Positions 24,735 through 35,090 of a stretch of 64,000 bases of DNA are shown here, one piece after another. The position numbers were made by a program, and so were the translations under genes. The notes under the pieces are model-generated. The model saw nothing but the letters and a program-made list of their open reading frames with translations. It had not been told where the DNA came from and did no database searches. The DNA lies in the NCBI GenBank assembly GCA_023231475.1, contig JALJEE010001737.1, positions 42,866-106,865 on the forward strand, in the 5' to 3' direction. The DNA is from Seison nebaliae (taxonomy: Eukaryota; Rotifera; Pararotatoria; Seisonacea; Seisonidae). The number at the start of each line of letters is the position of its first letter. Position 1 is the first letter of the stretch.

Positions 24735-25940
24735 TTAACAATTGATGACTCGGTTCAATTTTTGAATTCGATTCAATAACAAATCGCCTTTTTTTATCGT
24801 TTCCTGATAGAGATGATTCTTCGAATCAGGTCGATCACTGCGAACAATTCGCTGAACTTGATCGATCTTACAATGGAGACGTCCACATGAAATGAATCTA
24901 GATAATTCCATATCAATAAACTTTTCAGATACTCCGAACACTTTCGCTAAATAATCCAATCGAAGTGACTGATATGATTGGAGGAGTTGATTATATGCTT
25001 TCACTCTCATCTCCTTTACATAATATTGAGAATGTCGACATAGATATATATCGTTTTTCAAATCTAGTTCCACATGAAATGCCAATGAACGAAAGAAATC
25101 ACCATAATCACCTTGGTAGAAGGAGAAAGCGAATAATTTCAATGATTTTAACGACGTGTTCATCACTTCTAAAATTTCGGAACATTTCAAAACTTTCTTT
25201 CTGAATTCGGGTCGTTCCAAAGCGAGAATAGAACACAAAATTGAATATTTCACAAATTCCTCATACGTCATCAATTCGTAAGAAGTGAATGTGGCGATAG
25301 TCGCCAAGAAATTGACAGCAGCTGTTTTGAAATCTCGAACAGACATACAATAAAGTGCTCGATAAACTTTAAATCGATTTCGTTTGTCCCAATCTCCTCC
25401 ATTATCGATCATCTCTTCTAATTTCTCCAATTTCCCTCCAATATTTTTCATTTCATTGAAGAAATACAAATGTCTCAATTCAAGAAATGCTAAATCAATT
25501 CGATATTCGATACTTGTCGCTTTCTCAATTGTTTCTTTCAAAATATCATTAAAATGATCTCGATCACCAATTTTTGCATAGTACTCACATCGAGCTATAT
25601 GCGCATCACGAATTTCTATCTCTCCAAAATTCTCTTTCGCATCTTCAATTTTCTTATTTAATTCTTTAATTTTCGTTCGATTCTCTTCCTCCAATTCTTC
25701 CATCAATTTCTGATTTATCGGTAATTTTAATTCTTCACATAATGATCGATAATATGGCGCCATCGAATCGGCACGAATTATGGCGAGTACTTTATTCTGA
25801 ACTTCCACATCATCCACTTGTTTCTCCAGAAAAAATTTCAATTTAGATAATTCCAAATTTGGAATACGAGGAAGTCCTTCGTCATTCGTTTCATTTTTTT
25901 TCTTTTTTGTTTGTTCTTCAATCTTCACGTTATTAGTCAT
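24735..25940 (-). CDS. PSMD6: 26S proteasome non-ATPase regulatory subunit 6 (Rpn7)
   Basis: PSMD6/Rpn7 is a lid subunit of the 19S regulatory particle, acting in ubiquitin-dependent proteolysis in cytosol and nucleus. The gene is a single 401-aa exon with its ATG at 25940; the family is usually about 390 aa. The N-terminal part matches Rpn7 (LPRIPNLELSKLKFFL, MAPYYRSLCEELKLPI). The middle is helical TPR/PCI-like repeat (EIRDAHIARCEYYAKIGD, KRNRFKVYRALYCMSVRDF, AAVNFLATIATFTSYE). The C-terminal PCI winged helix ends in FGVSEKFIDMELSRFI and GRLHCKIDQV. It lies head-to-head with the FAM184 gene across 246 bp. Lack of introns contrasts with most neighbours. Confidence 0.97.
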   Translation of the reverse strand: MTNNVKIEEQTKKKKNETNDEGLPRIPNLELSKLKFFLEKQVDDVEVQNKVLAIIRADSMAPYYRSLCEELKLPINQKLMEELEEENRTKIKELNKKIEDAKENFGEIEIRDAHIARCEYYAKIGDRDHFNDILKETIEKATSIEYRIDLAFLELRHLYFFNEMKNIGGKLEKLEEMIDNGGDWDKRNRFKVYRALYCMSVRDFKTAAVNFLATIATFTSYELMTYEEFVKYSILCSILALERPEFRKKVLKCSEILEVMNTSLKSLKLFAFSFYQGDYGDFFRSLAFHVELDLKNDIYLCRHSQYYVKEMRVKAYNQLLQSYQSLRLDYLAKVFGVSEKFIDMELSRFISCGRLHCKIDQVQRIVRSDRPDSKNHLYQETIKKGDLLLNRIQKLNRVINC

Positions 25941-26186
25941 GTCACTGATTGTACTTTTGAATTTGTTTGTTTAAGGAAAATGAAATTAATTTATTGTCAA
26001 AAAATTAACTTTTCTAATTTATTATTATTTTCAACTGAATTAAAGCTTAATATTGTTGTTGTTTTAAATTCAAATTTTTCTTTAATGATTTACTTGACAT
26101 TTCCTCAATATTTCTCATTTTTTTCCGTTCAATTGTTTATGTTGTCATGAAAATTTGATTAGCTTGAAACGTCAATACTCTTCAAT
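25941..26186. promoter_or_regulatory. Putative bidirectional promoter of PSMD6 and FAM184
   Basis: The start codons of PSMD6 (minus) and FAM184 (plus) are only 246 bp apart, so both core promoters must fit here or overlap the 5' leaders. The sequence is AT-rich and shows no motif that I can name with confidence. Confidence 0.4.
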
Positions 26187-29100
26187 ATGACTAGTTCTCT
26201 GATGAAAGAGAAGAGGAAGGACTTTATTAAACAATGTAACATTCCACCAAATGAACAAATCCCTCCGGAATTACATATCCGAATGTGCAAGAAGATAGCA
26301 CAATTAACTAAAGTTTATTAATTATTAATAGTAATTGGAAAATTCCTCACGAATTCCAGGTGATCTATACACTAAACACGAAGAATGAGGCGCATGCTCT
26401 GGAACTGAAGATGAAAGAAAACGATTTCAAGAATGTGGTACAAGAAAAACTACGAAATGTTCACGGACGATATCAAGATAAATTGGACAATATGGAGAAG
26501 AAAATCGAAAATCAAACGACTGAAATGTTTCATAAGAAATTATTCAATAATTTTATGTCTTTTTTAGTTTCAATCTTCATACCGAATTGGAACAGAAAGC
26601 AATTGAATGGAATTCGAAGAAAAATATTGATAATGTTCGAAATGAGAATATAACAAATTTGACTGAGGAATTGGAGAAGAAGAATCGGGAAATTTTAATT
26701 TTACGTTCCGACATACAGAAACGTTGGGACCATGAAGAAAATTTTCAGAGAACATGTGATGAAAGTTTAGCTAGATCGGCTGAAGTTGAAAAGAACTTAA
26801 AAATCGAAGTTTCATTGTTGACAAAACAATTCGAAAAATTTAAAGATAAAACATCATTAAACAAATTAAACCATCAAAACATTTTAGATGACAATAAAAA
26901 AATGATTGAAAAATTAAAAGAAGAAAATAAGGAAAACATAGAAAATTATGATTTACTCAATACTGAATTGACGAATAAAAATGCAAGTTTTCTTCGTCAA
27001 GAATTGGAATACAAAAATCAGATAAATCAGTTGAAAGGAGAAATTTTAGATAACGAAAATGGAAAACGTAAACATAACGAAATTATTAGTAATCAGGTTA
27101 TTCAGATGATATTATTATTAATAATCTAATAATTTTATTAAATTTTGTTGTAGAATCGAGAATTAGATCAATTAAAAATTAAGTTGGAAGAAGAGAGAAA
27201 AAAACTTGAAAGAAATATCGATGAACTGGAAGAAATGAAAAAATCTTTAGCTAACATGAAAGATGATGAAAACAGTTTATTTCCTATCTCCCAGATTTGA
27301 TGAATAAGTTTCATATGAAAAAAGTTGTCGATTTAAAAGAGTATGAAACTTTAAGAAAACGATATGACGATTCATTCTCAATATTTAATGACAAAATATA
27401 TCTGCTCGAACAAGAAATACAACAACAGAAATTAAAGTTTACCGATTTACACACAGAAAAAGAATCATTGAACAGGCAACTGGAGGATAAGAATGAAAAT
27501 TATAAAAATGTTAAAAAACTATTATCAATTCTTTAATCTTTAAAAATTCCCTCCAATTATTTTACTTTTAGGAGATGAGAATTTTAAAACAATCGAAAGA
27601 TAAATTGGAAAAAGAATTTCGTATGAAACGAAGTGAAGTTGAATTGGAATTGCGGAATAGCCTGCAAGATGTTGAGGACCAATTGAAATCGATGAAGAAA
27701 GAAAAAGAAAAATATGAAAATTTGTTAAAAATGAACGAGAAAGGATTGAATGAGAGTGTTAAATTTTATTAAATAAAATGTTGTATCATTTTTCGACAGA
27801 AAATTCAATTTTCAAACTTAGAAGAAGAATATAAAACAGTTGTGGACAAGAAAACACGTTTAGAAGAGGAGGAGGAAGAGTTAACAAAAAAATTTGCTTT
27901 AGCACAGAAAACAGTTTCAATTAAATTTTATTCAATACTTATTATTTTTAAATTAGATTTATGAGTTGGAAGAAAAGGAGAAGGTACATCTAACTGAGAT
28001 TGAAGTTTTAGAAGGAAATATTGTGCAAGAAAGTGAGAAGTTTTCCGAGTTGAAAACAAATTTAACATCAGATATCCATCAATTGACGAAACAACTAACA
28101 GATCTTAATGTTTTGTCCAGATATTGTTGAATTAATTTTTATTTTTAATCGTTCTTAGATGGAATTGAATGAGAAGTTGGGTCAACAAAAGAAACAATAT
28201 AAAAAGTTTGAAAAAGAATCCAATGAAAAGTTGAATGGATTAAATGCGAAAAATTTGAAATTAACCAATTCTATCAACCAAATGATAATGAAACATAAAG
28301 AATTTATGGAAACGAACAATCTTCAGATAAAGAAAAACGATGAAACACATCAACTTGAAATTTCGAATTTAGAAACTGAAAAACAAAAACAAATTCAACA
28401 TTTGAATGAAGAACATAAGAGAGCGATGGAACGAATGGCAAAACAATTGTCTGATAAAGAGGAAATGACGAAGAACAAATTGAAAGAAAGTAAGGAAGAA
28501 ATTAATCGTCTTAAGGACGATACATCTGAGATTGAGAAGAGATATAATAAGGAAATTAAGGATATTAATAAAAAGATTATTGAGGAAAAGTCGAATATGG
28601 AAAAGAAATTCAACTCACAAATCACAACATTAAAAGAGGAATGGATAAAGAAAGAAAATAAAATTTTGGAAGGAAATTTAATAACTCAAAAAACGTTATT
28701 ATCGAATGCACACGATGAATACGAGAAAGAGAAAGATCGAATGTTGGAAAACTATAATCAACAACTTCAAACAGTCAAAGGTTCAACGAATTCCTCATTA
28801 AATTTGAACTGGAATTTTAATTTTTTGCAGAAGAAGAAAAATTGTCATATTCTGAAAAAATCGAAGTTATGAGACTGAAACATTGTCAGGAATTGGAAGG
28901 AATATTGAAGAATAAAGAAGATTGTCATCGCGCGGAGATGAAGTTTTCCTCGAACAAAGTTCAATTCCCCATCATTATTTGTTTTTAATTTTTATGAATT
29001 TTATGAAGATAACTGATCTAACATCTAATATGAAATTGATAGAGGATAAATTGAACGAAAATCGAAAAGAATTAGAAAACACCCAGAAAACATTAAATGA

Positions 29101-29765
29101 GAAGAACTTTCTTCTTCAAAGTTTAGATTGCGAATTAAGTGTTGAAAAACAGAATTATAAGAAACTTATAATAACAACAGAGAATGATTTAAAGTTCGTT
29201 TTTTTTAAGCATTTTTATTTAGTATTAATTCGATCTCATTTTTTTATTGAACAACAGAGATTTAAAGAAGAAATTAAAAATTGAGTTTAATTCAGAATTA
29301 TCAGACTTAAATCAAAAACACAACAAAGAATTGTCAATTTTGCAAATGCAATTCGATTGTCAGAGATGTAATATGCAAGATGAGATAGTACGACTCAATT
29401 CACATACTGAACAATTAGAACAGGATTATTTGAATCGCCCATCGTTAGAAAAAGATTTGGAATTAATTTCCCAACTTCAAGCAGATATAAATGAGAGAAA
29501 TGAAATTATATTGAAAATTAATGTTTATATTCAATATTTTACTAATCTATTAACCGATATCTATTTAGAAAGAAAAAGAGCATTTTCGTATGGAACTAAT
29601 CAATAGAGATGCCAATTTTACCAAGGTTTTTAATAATTCTACCCCAATGGTCGGAGTTTTGAATCCACTGATATCGAATAAGGTTCAAATTTTTTATACT
29701 ACCACTATTTCTTAATTTACTGGTTGATGCAGAAAAAACCAAAATCTCTAAATCGACCAAGATGA
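26187..29765 (+). CDS. FAM184A: FAM184 family coiled-coil protein
   Basis: This is a multi-exon gene with its ATG at 26187. Resolved exons include 26187-26312, 26360-26526, 26568-27096 and a start at 27154; later exons run to the stop at 29763-29765. The N-terminus carries the FAM184 signature (HIRMCKKIAQLTKVIYTLN, spanning the first junction). The C-terminus carries the family's short tail (NRDANFTKVFNN then VGVLNPLI, ending in KKPKSLNRPR). Between them nearly everything is long, charged coiled coil. Family function is poorly known; it is a structural, filament-like protein. Introns are about 41-65 nt. In the 27.3-29.2 kb part several exon borders are uncertain because the introns are in open frames. 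I am confident of the family assignment, less so of the exact paralogue (A versus B split is vertebrate). Confidence 0.88.
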
Positions 29766-31085
29766 ACTTTGTACTACTTTAAGTCGGACATAACTTAATT
29801 GACTAATAACTAGTACGAATTTTAAAAATAAAATAGAGTTAAAATGAAGATAGTTCTTATATTTACTGTTTGAACTCACAACTCACATTCTCAGATACAT
29901 TATTATAATAATAATTCGGTAATAAATTATATATCATGATTATTTGATCATGGTCTACGCACGTTCCACACATAACCGCGAAACAACGTACTAGCGTTCC
30001 GTCAATATTTCAATTTATCCCGTCAGGAATTTTATTTAGAAAAATTATAGAACTATGCTCATTTTAATGAATCCAAGATTAACAAAATAAGCTACTTCTC
30101 AAGTAAGGATGGTTCTCAATCATCTACCTATGCATCTTATTAAGATTTTTTTAAAGGTTGCATTGAAATATTGAAGTATTCAACTTTGATGTGATATGTT
30201 TTATAATTAGAATAATGATAATCTAATGATAAGGTTATTCACGTATTATTAAATAGTACGTATTCAGTTCAGTTGTGTCTTCTGTCTGTTTGAAGTCTGT
30301 TGAATAAAAAAAAAATAGTTCGAAAACTTTTTTCAGAAAATTGTGTTAGGTGTTTCTTATTTTGAATATTCTAAAATAATTATTATATTATTAGGACATA
30401 GAGTTTGATTCTTCTTTTATTAGAAAATATATGAAGTCCCTACAATAATACACTGCCTTTAATTAAGTCCTGAATACAAATATAGAATAACTCAATTGTT
30501 GATAAGAATTGATAGTGATTTTGAAACTATTGAAGAGTATTAGAATGATTTATATGTTGTGTTGTTTAATAATTATTTATTTATCTTTTAGATAATCATT
30601 AATGTTAATCCTTATTATCATTAGAATAATTACATTTCAATGAATCTGTTAAAAATGACTCTTTGAATAACAAATTTGAAATAACAATAATAGATGATAC
30701 CTCAATTAAGGAGGCAACTTGATGAAACCTGTTAATCGACCGTCATAAATGAGCATAAATGCTTTTTAATTCAAATAACCGTATATAGAGGGAGAAAGTT
30801 GAAATAGTAACAACAAATATCAAGAAAAAATGAGAAATGAAATTTGGAAGTTCCACGCGTTGTATGAAGGACATTGTTCGATATTATTGGTAGCATCTGT
30901 CGTAAAGAAATATTGTCTCTCTGCTCATCGACAAGGAGAAATATATATTAGAAGAAGGGTGTCAGCTTTCCATAATTATGCAGCATACAACTGCTACAGC
31001 ATTATTATCCTATCTATTCTTGACAAACTATTTATTGAAAATATATTTATGAAAAAGGAGATAATTTGACGACATTGTGGGAATA
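29766..31085. other. Spacer between FAM184 and the IQ-motif gene
   Basis: This is 1.3 kb of AT-rich DNA. A plus-strand 79-codon ORF at 30830-31069 begins with ATG and ends just before the next gene. It looks like chance or an upstream ORF in the leader rather than a gene. No repeat or RNA gene was recognised. Confidence 0.45.
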
Positions 31086-34000
31086 ATGGATAATCGTAAT
31101 AAGGATGACCTCAACTCCCGATATCCACTCATGGATGAGAGTTTTCGATCTAATCGATTTAATACTCGAAATAATAACGCCAATCGTCATCAAAGTCAAC
31201 CACCTCTCAATAACACGTTAACAGGAATGTCGTTTACAGATGCTGAACAAAGAAAATTAACAAAATCAACTTCATCTTTAGAAGAGAAATCAATTTTAAT
31301 CGATAGTTGGTTAAATGAACAACATCGCGTAGCGAGTGAAGATATCAGTAGCATGCCTACCGATGCAGATGGATTTCCAAATCCTTTACCAGATAGACAA
31401 CCGTCACGGAAAGCTGAATTGGTTGATTCCACGTTACCATTAGGATCAAGTGCAGCTCTTTCTCCTGAAAGAGTTCCAACTCCAGATATTGTCAAATATT
31501 GTTTTGAAATGGATGACGTTACTGAAGAAATGTTAAATGAAGCGATTGTTAAATTGGAATTAGTTCTACAAAATCCTCCAGATGGTGAATATGATAACAA
31601 AGGGAAAATCCGTGATAAAATTTTATATCAATCATTACGTCTTTTTACGGATAGTGATGAAAATTCTTCTTTAGTTACGAGAAGTGATGACAAAAATCTT
31701 AAAGTTTCGCAACATCGACCATTAAGTCGAAAGATGAAAGATATTAATCGAATTTTTGATATTGATACTACCAGAAATTCCTGTTGTAATGTCTTCAATG
31801 TTTTTGGGAAGGATGCTACGAAAGATGAAGATGATGACCAAAACATGTATGAAGAGATTGAAGATAATTTGGGAGATTCGAAAAATGATGAAGAAGATGA
31901 GACAATTGGAGAAATATTAGATGTTAACAATGAACAACAAATCAATCCATATGAAAAACTTCCTTTAAACAGAAACAATTCTTCGATAGAGAAGTCAAAT
32001 CGAGAAGATGAGATTAGAAAACGTTTAAAGGATAACGAGAAACACATTTTGATTAATGCGAAAGGAGTTCGACGAAGGAGACATTATAGAAAACATATTT
32101 CTCCCCAAATGGAAAGAAGTAGAACCCAAAATGAGAAAAGGAAATTGCGAAACAAATTAAATTTGACACATTCGGATTTGGTGGATGTTGAATTCCATCA
32201 TGAAAGAGATATTGATGGTTATTACTCATCTCAAGAAGACGATAATGAGAATTATAATGGAATTATGACTTATTCAAATGCTGTGTTATGGACTGATCCT
32301 CGTATGAGAAATAGTATGAATCAAGACAAGGTCGAAATGTTTCAACTAGATTGCCCTTCTGAAACGAAACAAACATTTCAAGTAGTTAATAACATAAACA
32401 ATTATCTGTCTCCTAATTATTATCAGGAAATGAGTGAAAATGGAAAGAACTTACAAAGAAGTGATGAAACATTATTGAATAATTTGTCGAGTGGAAGAAC
32501 TTCCATCAATACTGATAAATCGACTGATACCATTCTAAAAAGCCCATATTCACATATACGACAACAAAAGACAAACATTGAAGAAATGTCTCACCAATCA
32601 TCCGAGAAAGCAGCTACAATAAATAATGCACATAGTGAATCATCATTAATAATTAGAAGAACTTTAGAGAATATTGCATTCACTTTGCCAGTGGAAGAAT
32701 CGACTGATCTCAAATCGACTATTGACAGTGAAGAACGAGATGTTCTTTCACCTTTATCCTCTATTAAATCTCCACAATCTCCCACGTCACCTATGTCATT
32801 CTCTAGTGGAAAGAATCTCTCCGAAGTCAGTAGTACTTCCAAATATCATTCTGCAGGCTCTGAAATATGTTATAAAGACGCCAAATATTGTAATTGTGGA
32901 CAACATGAAAGGAAAGTGGAATCGGAAGATGAACGATTTCCAGGTTTTTATTCGGTTGATAAGGAGAGTAATCGACCACATTCACCAACTGATTCTTATC
33001 CTTATGTCAACGAAATTGAGAATGAAGAAGATGATGCAGCTAGAACTATTCAAAATTATTTCCGAAGAAGAGTCGAAGAAAGTAAACGAAGACGAGAAGA
33101 GGAACGTGAGAGAGAATCACAGAAAATCGCAAGAGACCTTATACAAACAACGATAAGAGATAGTAGTCGACGTTTCGATAATGCGGCTAAAATTGTACAG
33201 CGTCAAATGAAACGTTACGTCAATAAACGTCGAAATGAAAGAAGAGAGAAAGCAGCCAGAATTCTTCAACGGAATTTTAAGACATATTTGTTAAATTCTC
33301 GCCGACCAGAAGAAATTTCTGAAAATAAAACGAACAAATCAATATCAGATGTGAATAAGGAAATGATGATGATGGAAAGTCATATCAAAGTTAATTTACA
33401 TTTAAATGAACAAATTATATCACGACAAAGTTTTCCCAATTTCAATTCGGGAGCATCTTCCCCAATTTCATCAACTGCTTATCTAAATGACAATTTAATG
33501 GATGGTGCGGTGAATGAGAATAATGAATTGAATGAAAGAAATTTACTTCTGAATGAAAGTCTGATATCATCGAAAAAAATTAGCCCAGTCACATTACCAT
33601 TTGTTCTTGGATCACCTTATTCTTCCACTCAATTGTCTCCTTCCACACAATTCTCCTTACAACATCCATTTCCCTCAAATGTATCATCACATTCTTTCAC
33701 TCCTCATATTCACACATTGCCCACACTCGAAAGCAATCGAATAGGAACCACTGAGAGTACTTCAACCTCCACCACACAATTCACTTTACTAACAAATACT
33801 TCGTCATCATCTCCGAAAACAATAAACACATCAATCTTCCAACCGTTATCTGGTACGAGCGAAACATATTCAGTTGGATGTGAATCATGTTCTACAACGT
33901 CATTAAAAACGAATGACGAACATATCATAGAAGATAATTCTTTATCATCTCTCGCGTCATTCAAATCAAAAGAGAATGTCTCAATTGATTCTCCTCCGAC

Positions 34001-35090
34001 GAAGACAAAATTCGATTTAAAACATTCAACGCCAATTAATTTGGATAAATATGATACAATAAATTCAACATTCCATACACGACGTCATGTTATTGAACTT
34101 CTGCAACCGATGCACAGAGACTCTGCTTATAGCGATATGAGCGATAGCGAACTGTCCGCTAGAATTGATTTACAGACGAAATATAACCAAAAATTAAAAG
34201 ATCCATTAACAACCGTTTCGTCATATTATGCTGAACATCGATCTTTTGCCACTATGACTTCTGATCAGTCGACCACGAATCATTCTAGTAATGACAATAA
34301 TTCTAATACATTAATGAATAAACAGAAATTCATTCATAACACTCAAAATATTCCAATGGAATCTGAAGGAAAATCATATGCGAATCATTTGAATCGTAAG
34401 GATAGTTTTGAGAAAATGACTCAATGCAATTTCGAATATAAAAACAAATCAAGATATGATGAAGATGATTCAATTTACGAGAATCTTTCCAGTTACTCTT
34501 CATCCAATAATGAAACTATCGAATTCTTAATCAATAAACCTGCAAGTCCAAAAAGATTATCTCAATCTTCCATTCGAACGGCACCAACAGCCAGATACTC
34601 ATCTAGACCATTTCGGGAAATGGTTCATAGGTATGGAATTCCTCGTTTAAATTTAGCAACAACCAAAAGTAACATAGCACCTAAAAGACAAAAAGTAGAT
34701 TCAAGAGATTGGATCACTCCCATTTCTCCATTAGCAACTACAATTATTACCAAAGACATAAAAACAACCAACTGTACGATTCCGTTAAATTTAGAAATGG
34801 AACATCAGAAAGAGTCATGTAAAAGAAAACCAGAAAAATCAACACAAAAACGGAAACATATGAGATTGCCGTCATCAGCATACTCCTCCATTTCTTCTTC
34901 TGCTGCTTCCAACATTTCTTCATTCTCTTTAGTATGCAGACTCAAGCAGAAGATGGAGAAGGCTATTTCTCATACTGAAACTTCTTCATCCACATCGTCC
35001 TCCTCTACTTACCAGGAGTATATCGGATGTTCGACAGACGAAGGCGAATGCCTTGATCACTCCACTAGATTAGCTGATTTGGTTTATTAA
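31086..35090 (+). CDS. Large single-exon IQ-motif protein (1334 aa), unidentified
   Basis: The ORF is open from 31077, but the first ATG is at 31086 (MDNRNKDD), which I take as the start. The only recognisable elements are three tandem IQ-like calmodulin-binding helices at about residues 648-740: AARTIQNYFRRR, AAKIVQRQMKRY and AARILQRNFKTY, set in an Arg/Glu-rich helix. The N-terminal 200 residues include a possible short folded helix (VTEEMLNEAIVKLELVL). The rest is Ser/Thr/Asn-rich and disordered, with a poly-Ser stretch near the C-terminus (about residues 1260-1310). No signal peptide or membrane segment is seen. Calmodulin or myosin-light-chain binding is the only functional inference I can make; I do not recognise an orthologue. 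Like the 1130-aa gene it is intronless, unlike most conserved neighbours. Confidence 0.8.
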   Translation: MDNRNKDDLNSRYPLMDESFRSNRFNTRNNNANRHQSQPPLNNTLTGMSFTDAEQRKLTKSTSSLEEKSILIDSWLNEQHRVASEDISSMPTDADGFPNPLPDRQPSRKAELVDSTLPLGSSAALSPERVPTPDIVKYCFEMDDVTEEMLNEAIVKLELVLQNPPDGEYDNKGKIRDKILYQSLRLFTDSDENSSLVTRSDDKNLKVSQHRPLSRKMKDINRIFDIDTTRNSCCNVFNVFGKDATKDEDDDQNMYEEIEDNLGDSKNDEEDETIGEILDVNNEQQINPYEKLPLNRNNSSIEKSNREDEIRKRLKDNEKHILINAKGVRRRRHYRKHISPQMERSRTQNEKRKLRNKLNLTHSDLVDVEFHHERDIDGYYSSQEDDNENYNGIMTYSNAVLWTDPRMRNSMNQDKVEMFQLDCPSETKQTFQVVNNINNYLSPNYYQEMSENGKNLQRSDETLLNNLSSGRTSINTDKSTDTILKSPYSHIRQQKTNIEEMSHQSSEKAATINNAHSESSLIIRRTLENIAFTLPVEESTDLKSTIDSEERDVLSPLSSIKSPQSPTSPMSFSSGKNLSEVSSTSKYHSAGSEICYKDAKYCNCGQHERKVESEDERFPGFYSVDKESNRPHSPTDSYPYVNEIENEEDDAARTIQNYFRRRVEESKRRREEERERESQKIARDLIQTTIRDSSRRFDNAAKIVQRQMKRYVNKRRNERREKAARILQRNFKTYLLNSRRPEEISENKTNKSISDVNKEMMMMESHIKVNLHLNEQIISRQSFPNFNSGASSPISSTAYLNDNLMDGAVNENNELNERNLLLNESLISSKKISPVTLPFVLGSPYSSTQLSPSTQFSLQHPFPSNVSSHSFTPHIHTLPTLESNRIGTTESTSTSTTQFTLLTNTSSSSPKTINTSIFQPLSGTSETYSVGCESCSTTSLKTNDEHIIEDNSLSSLASFKSKENVSIDSPPTKTKFDLKHSTPINLDKYDTINSTFHTRRHVIELLQPMHRDSAYSDMSDSELSARIDLQTKYNQKLKDPLTTVSSYYAEHRSFATMTSDQSTTNHSSNDNNSNTLMNKQKFIHNTQNIPMESEGKSYANHLNRKDSFEKMTQCNFEYKNKSRYDEDDSIYENLSSYSSSNNETIEFLINKPASPKRLSQSSIRTAPTARYSSRPFREMVHRYGIPRLNLATTKSNIAPKRQKVDSRDWITPISPLATTIITKDIKTTNCTIPLNLEMEHQKESCKRKPEKSTQKRKHMRLPSSAYSSISSSAASNISSFSLVCRLKQKMEKAISHTETSSSTSSSSTYQEYIGCSTDEGECLDHSTRLADLVY

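Noticed and set aside
30830-31069. 79-codon plus-strand ORF just before the IQ-motif gene
   Set aside because: It ends before the next gene in a different frame and shows no family features; at most an upstream ORF.
31196-33964. Antisense ORFs within the IQ-motif gene (and similar shadows in the poly-Ser regions near 46 kb and 48 kb)
   Set aside because: They are mirror frames of serine-rich sense codons (Asp/Glu or Ser runs on the other strand) and carry no independent evidence.
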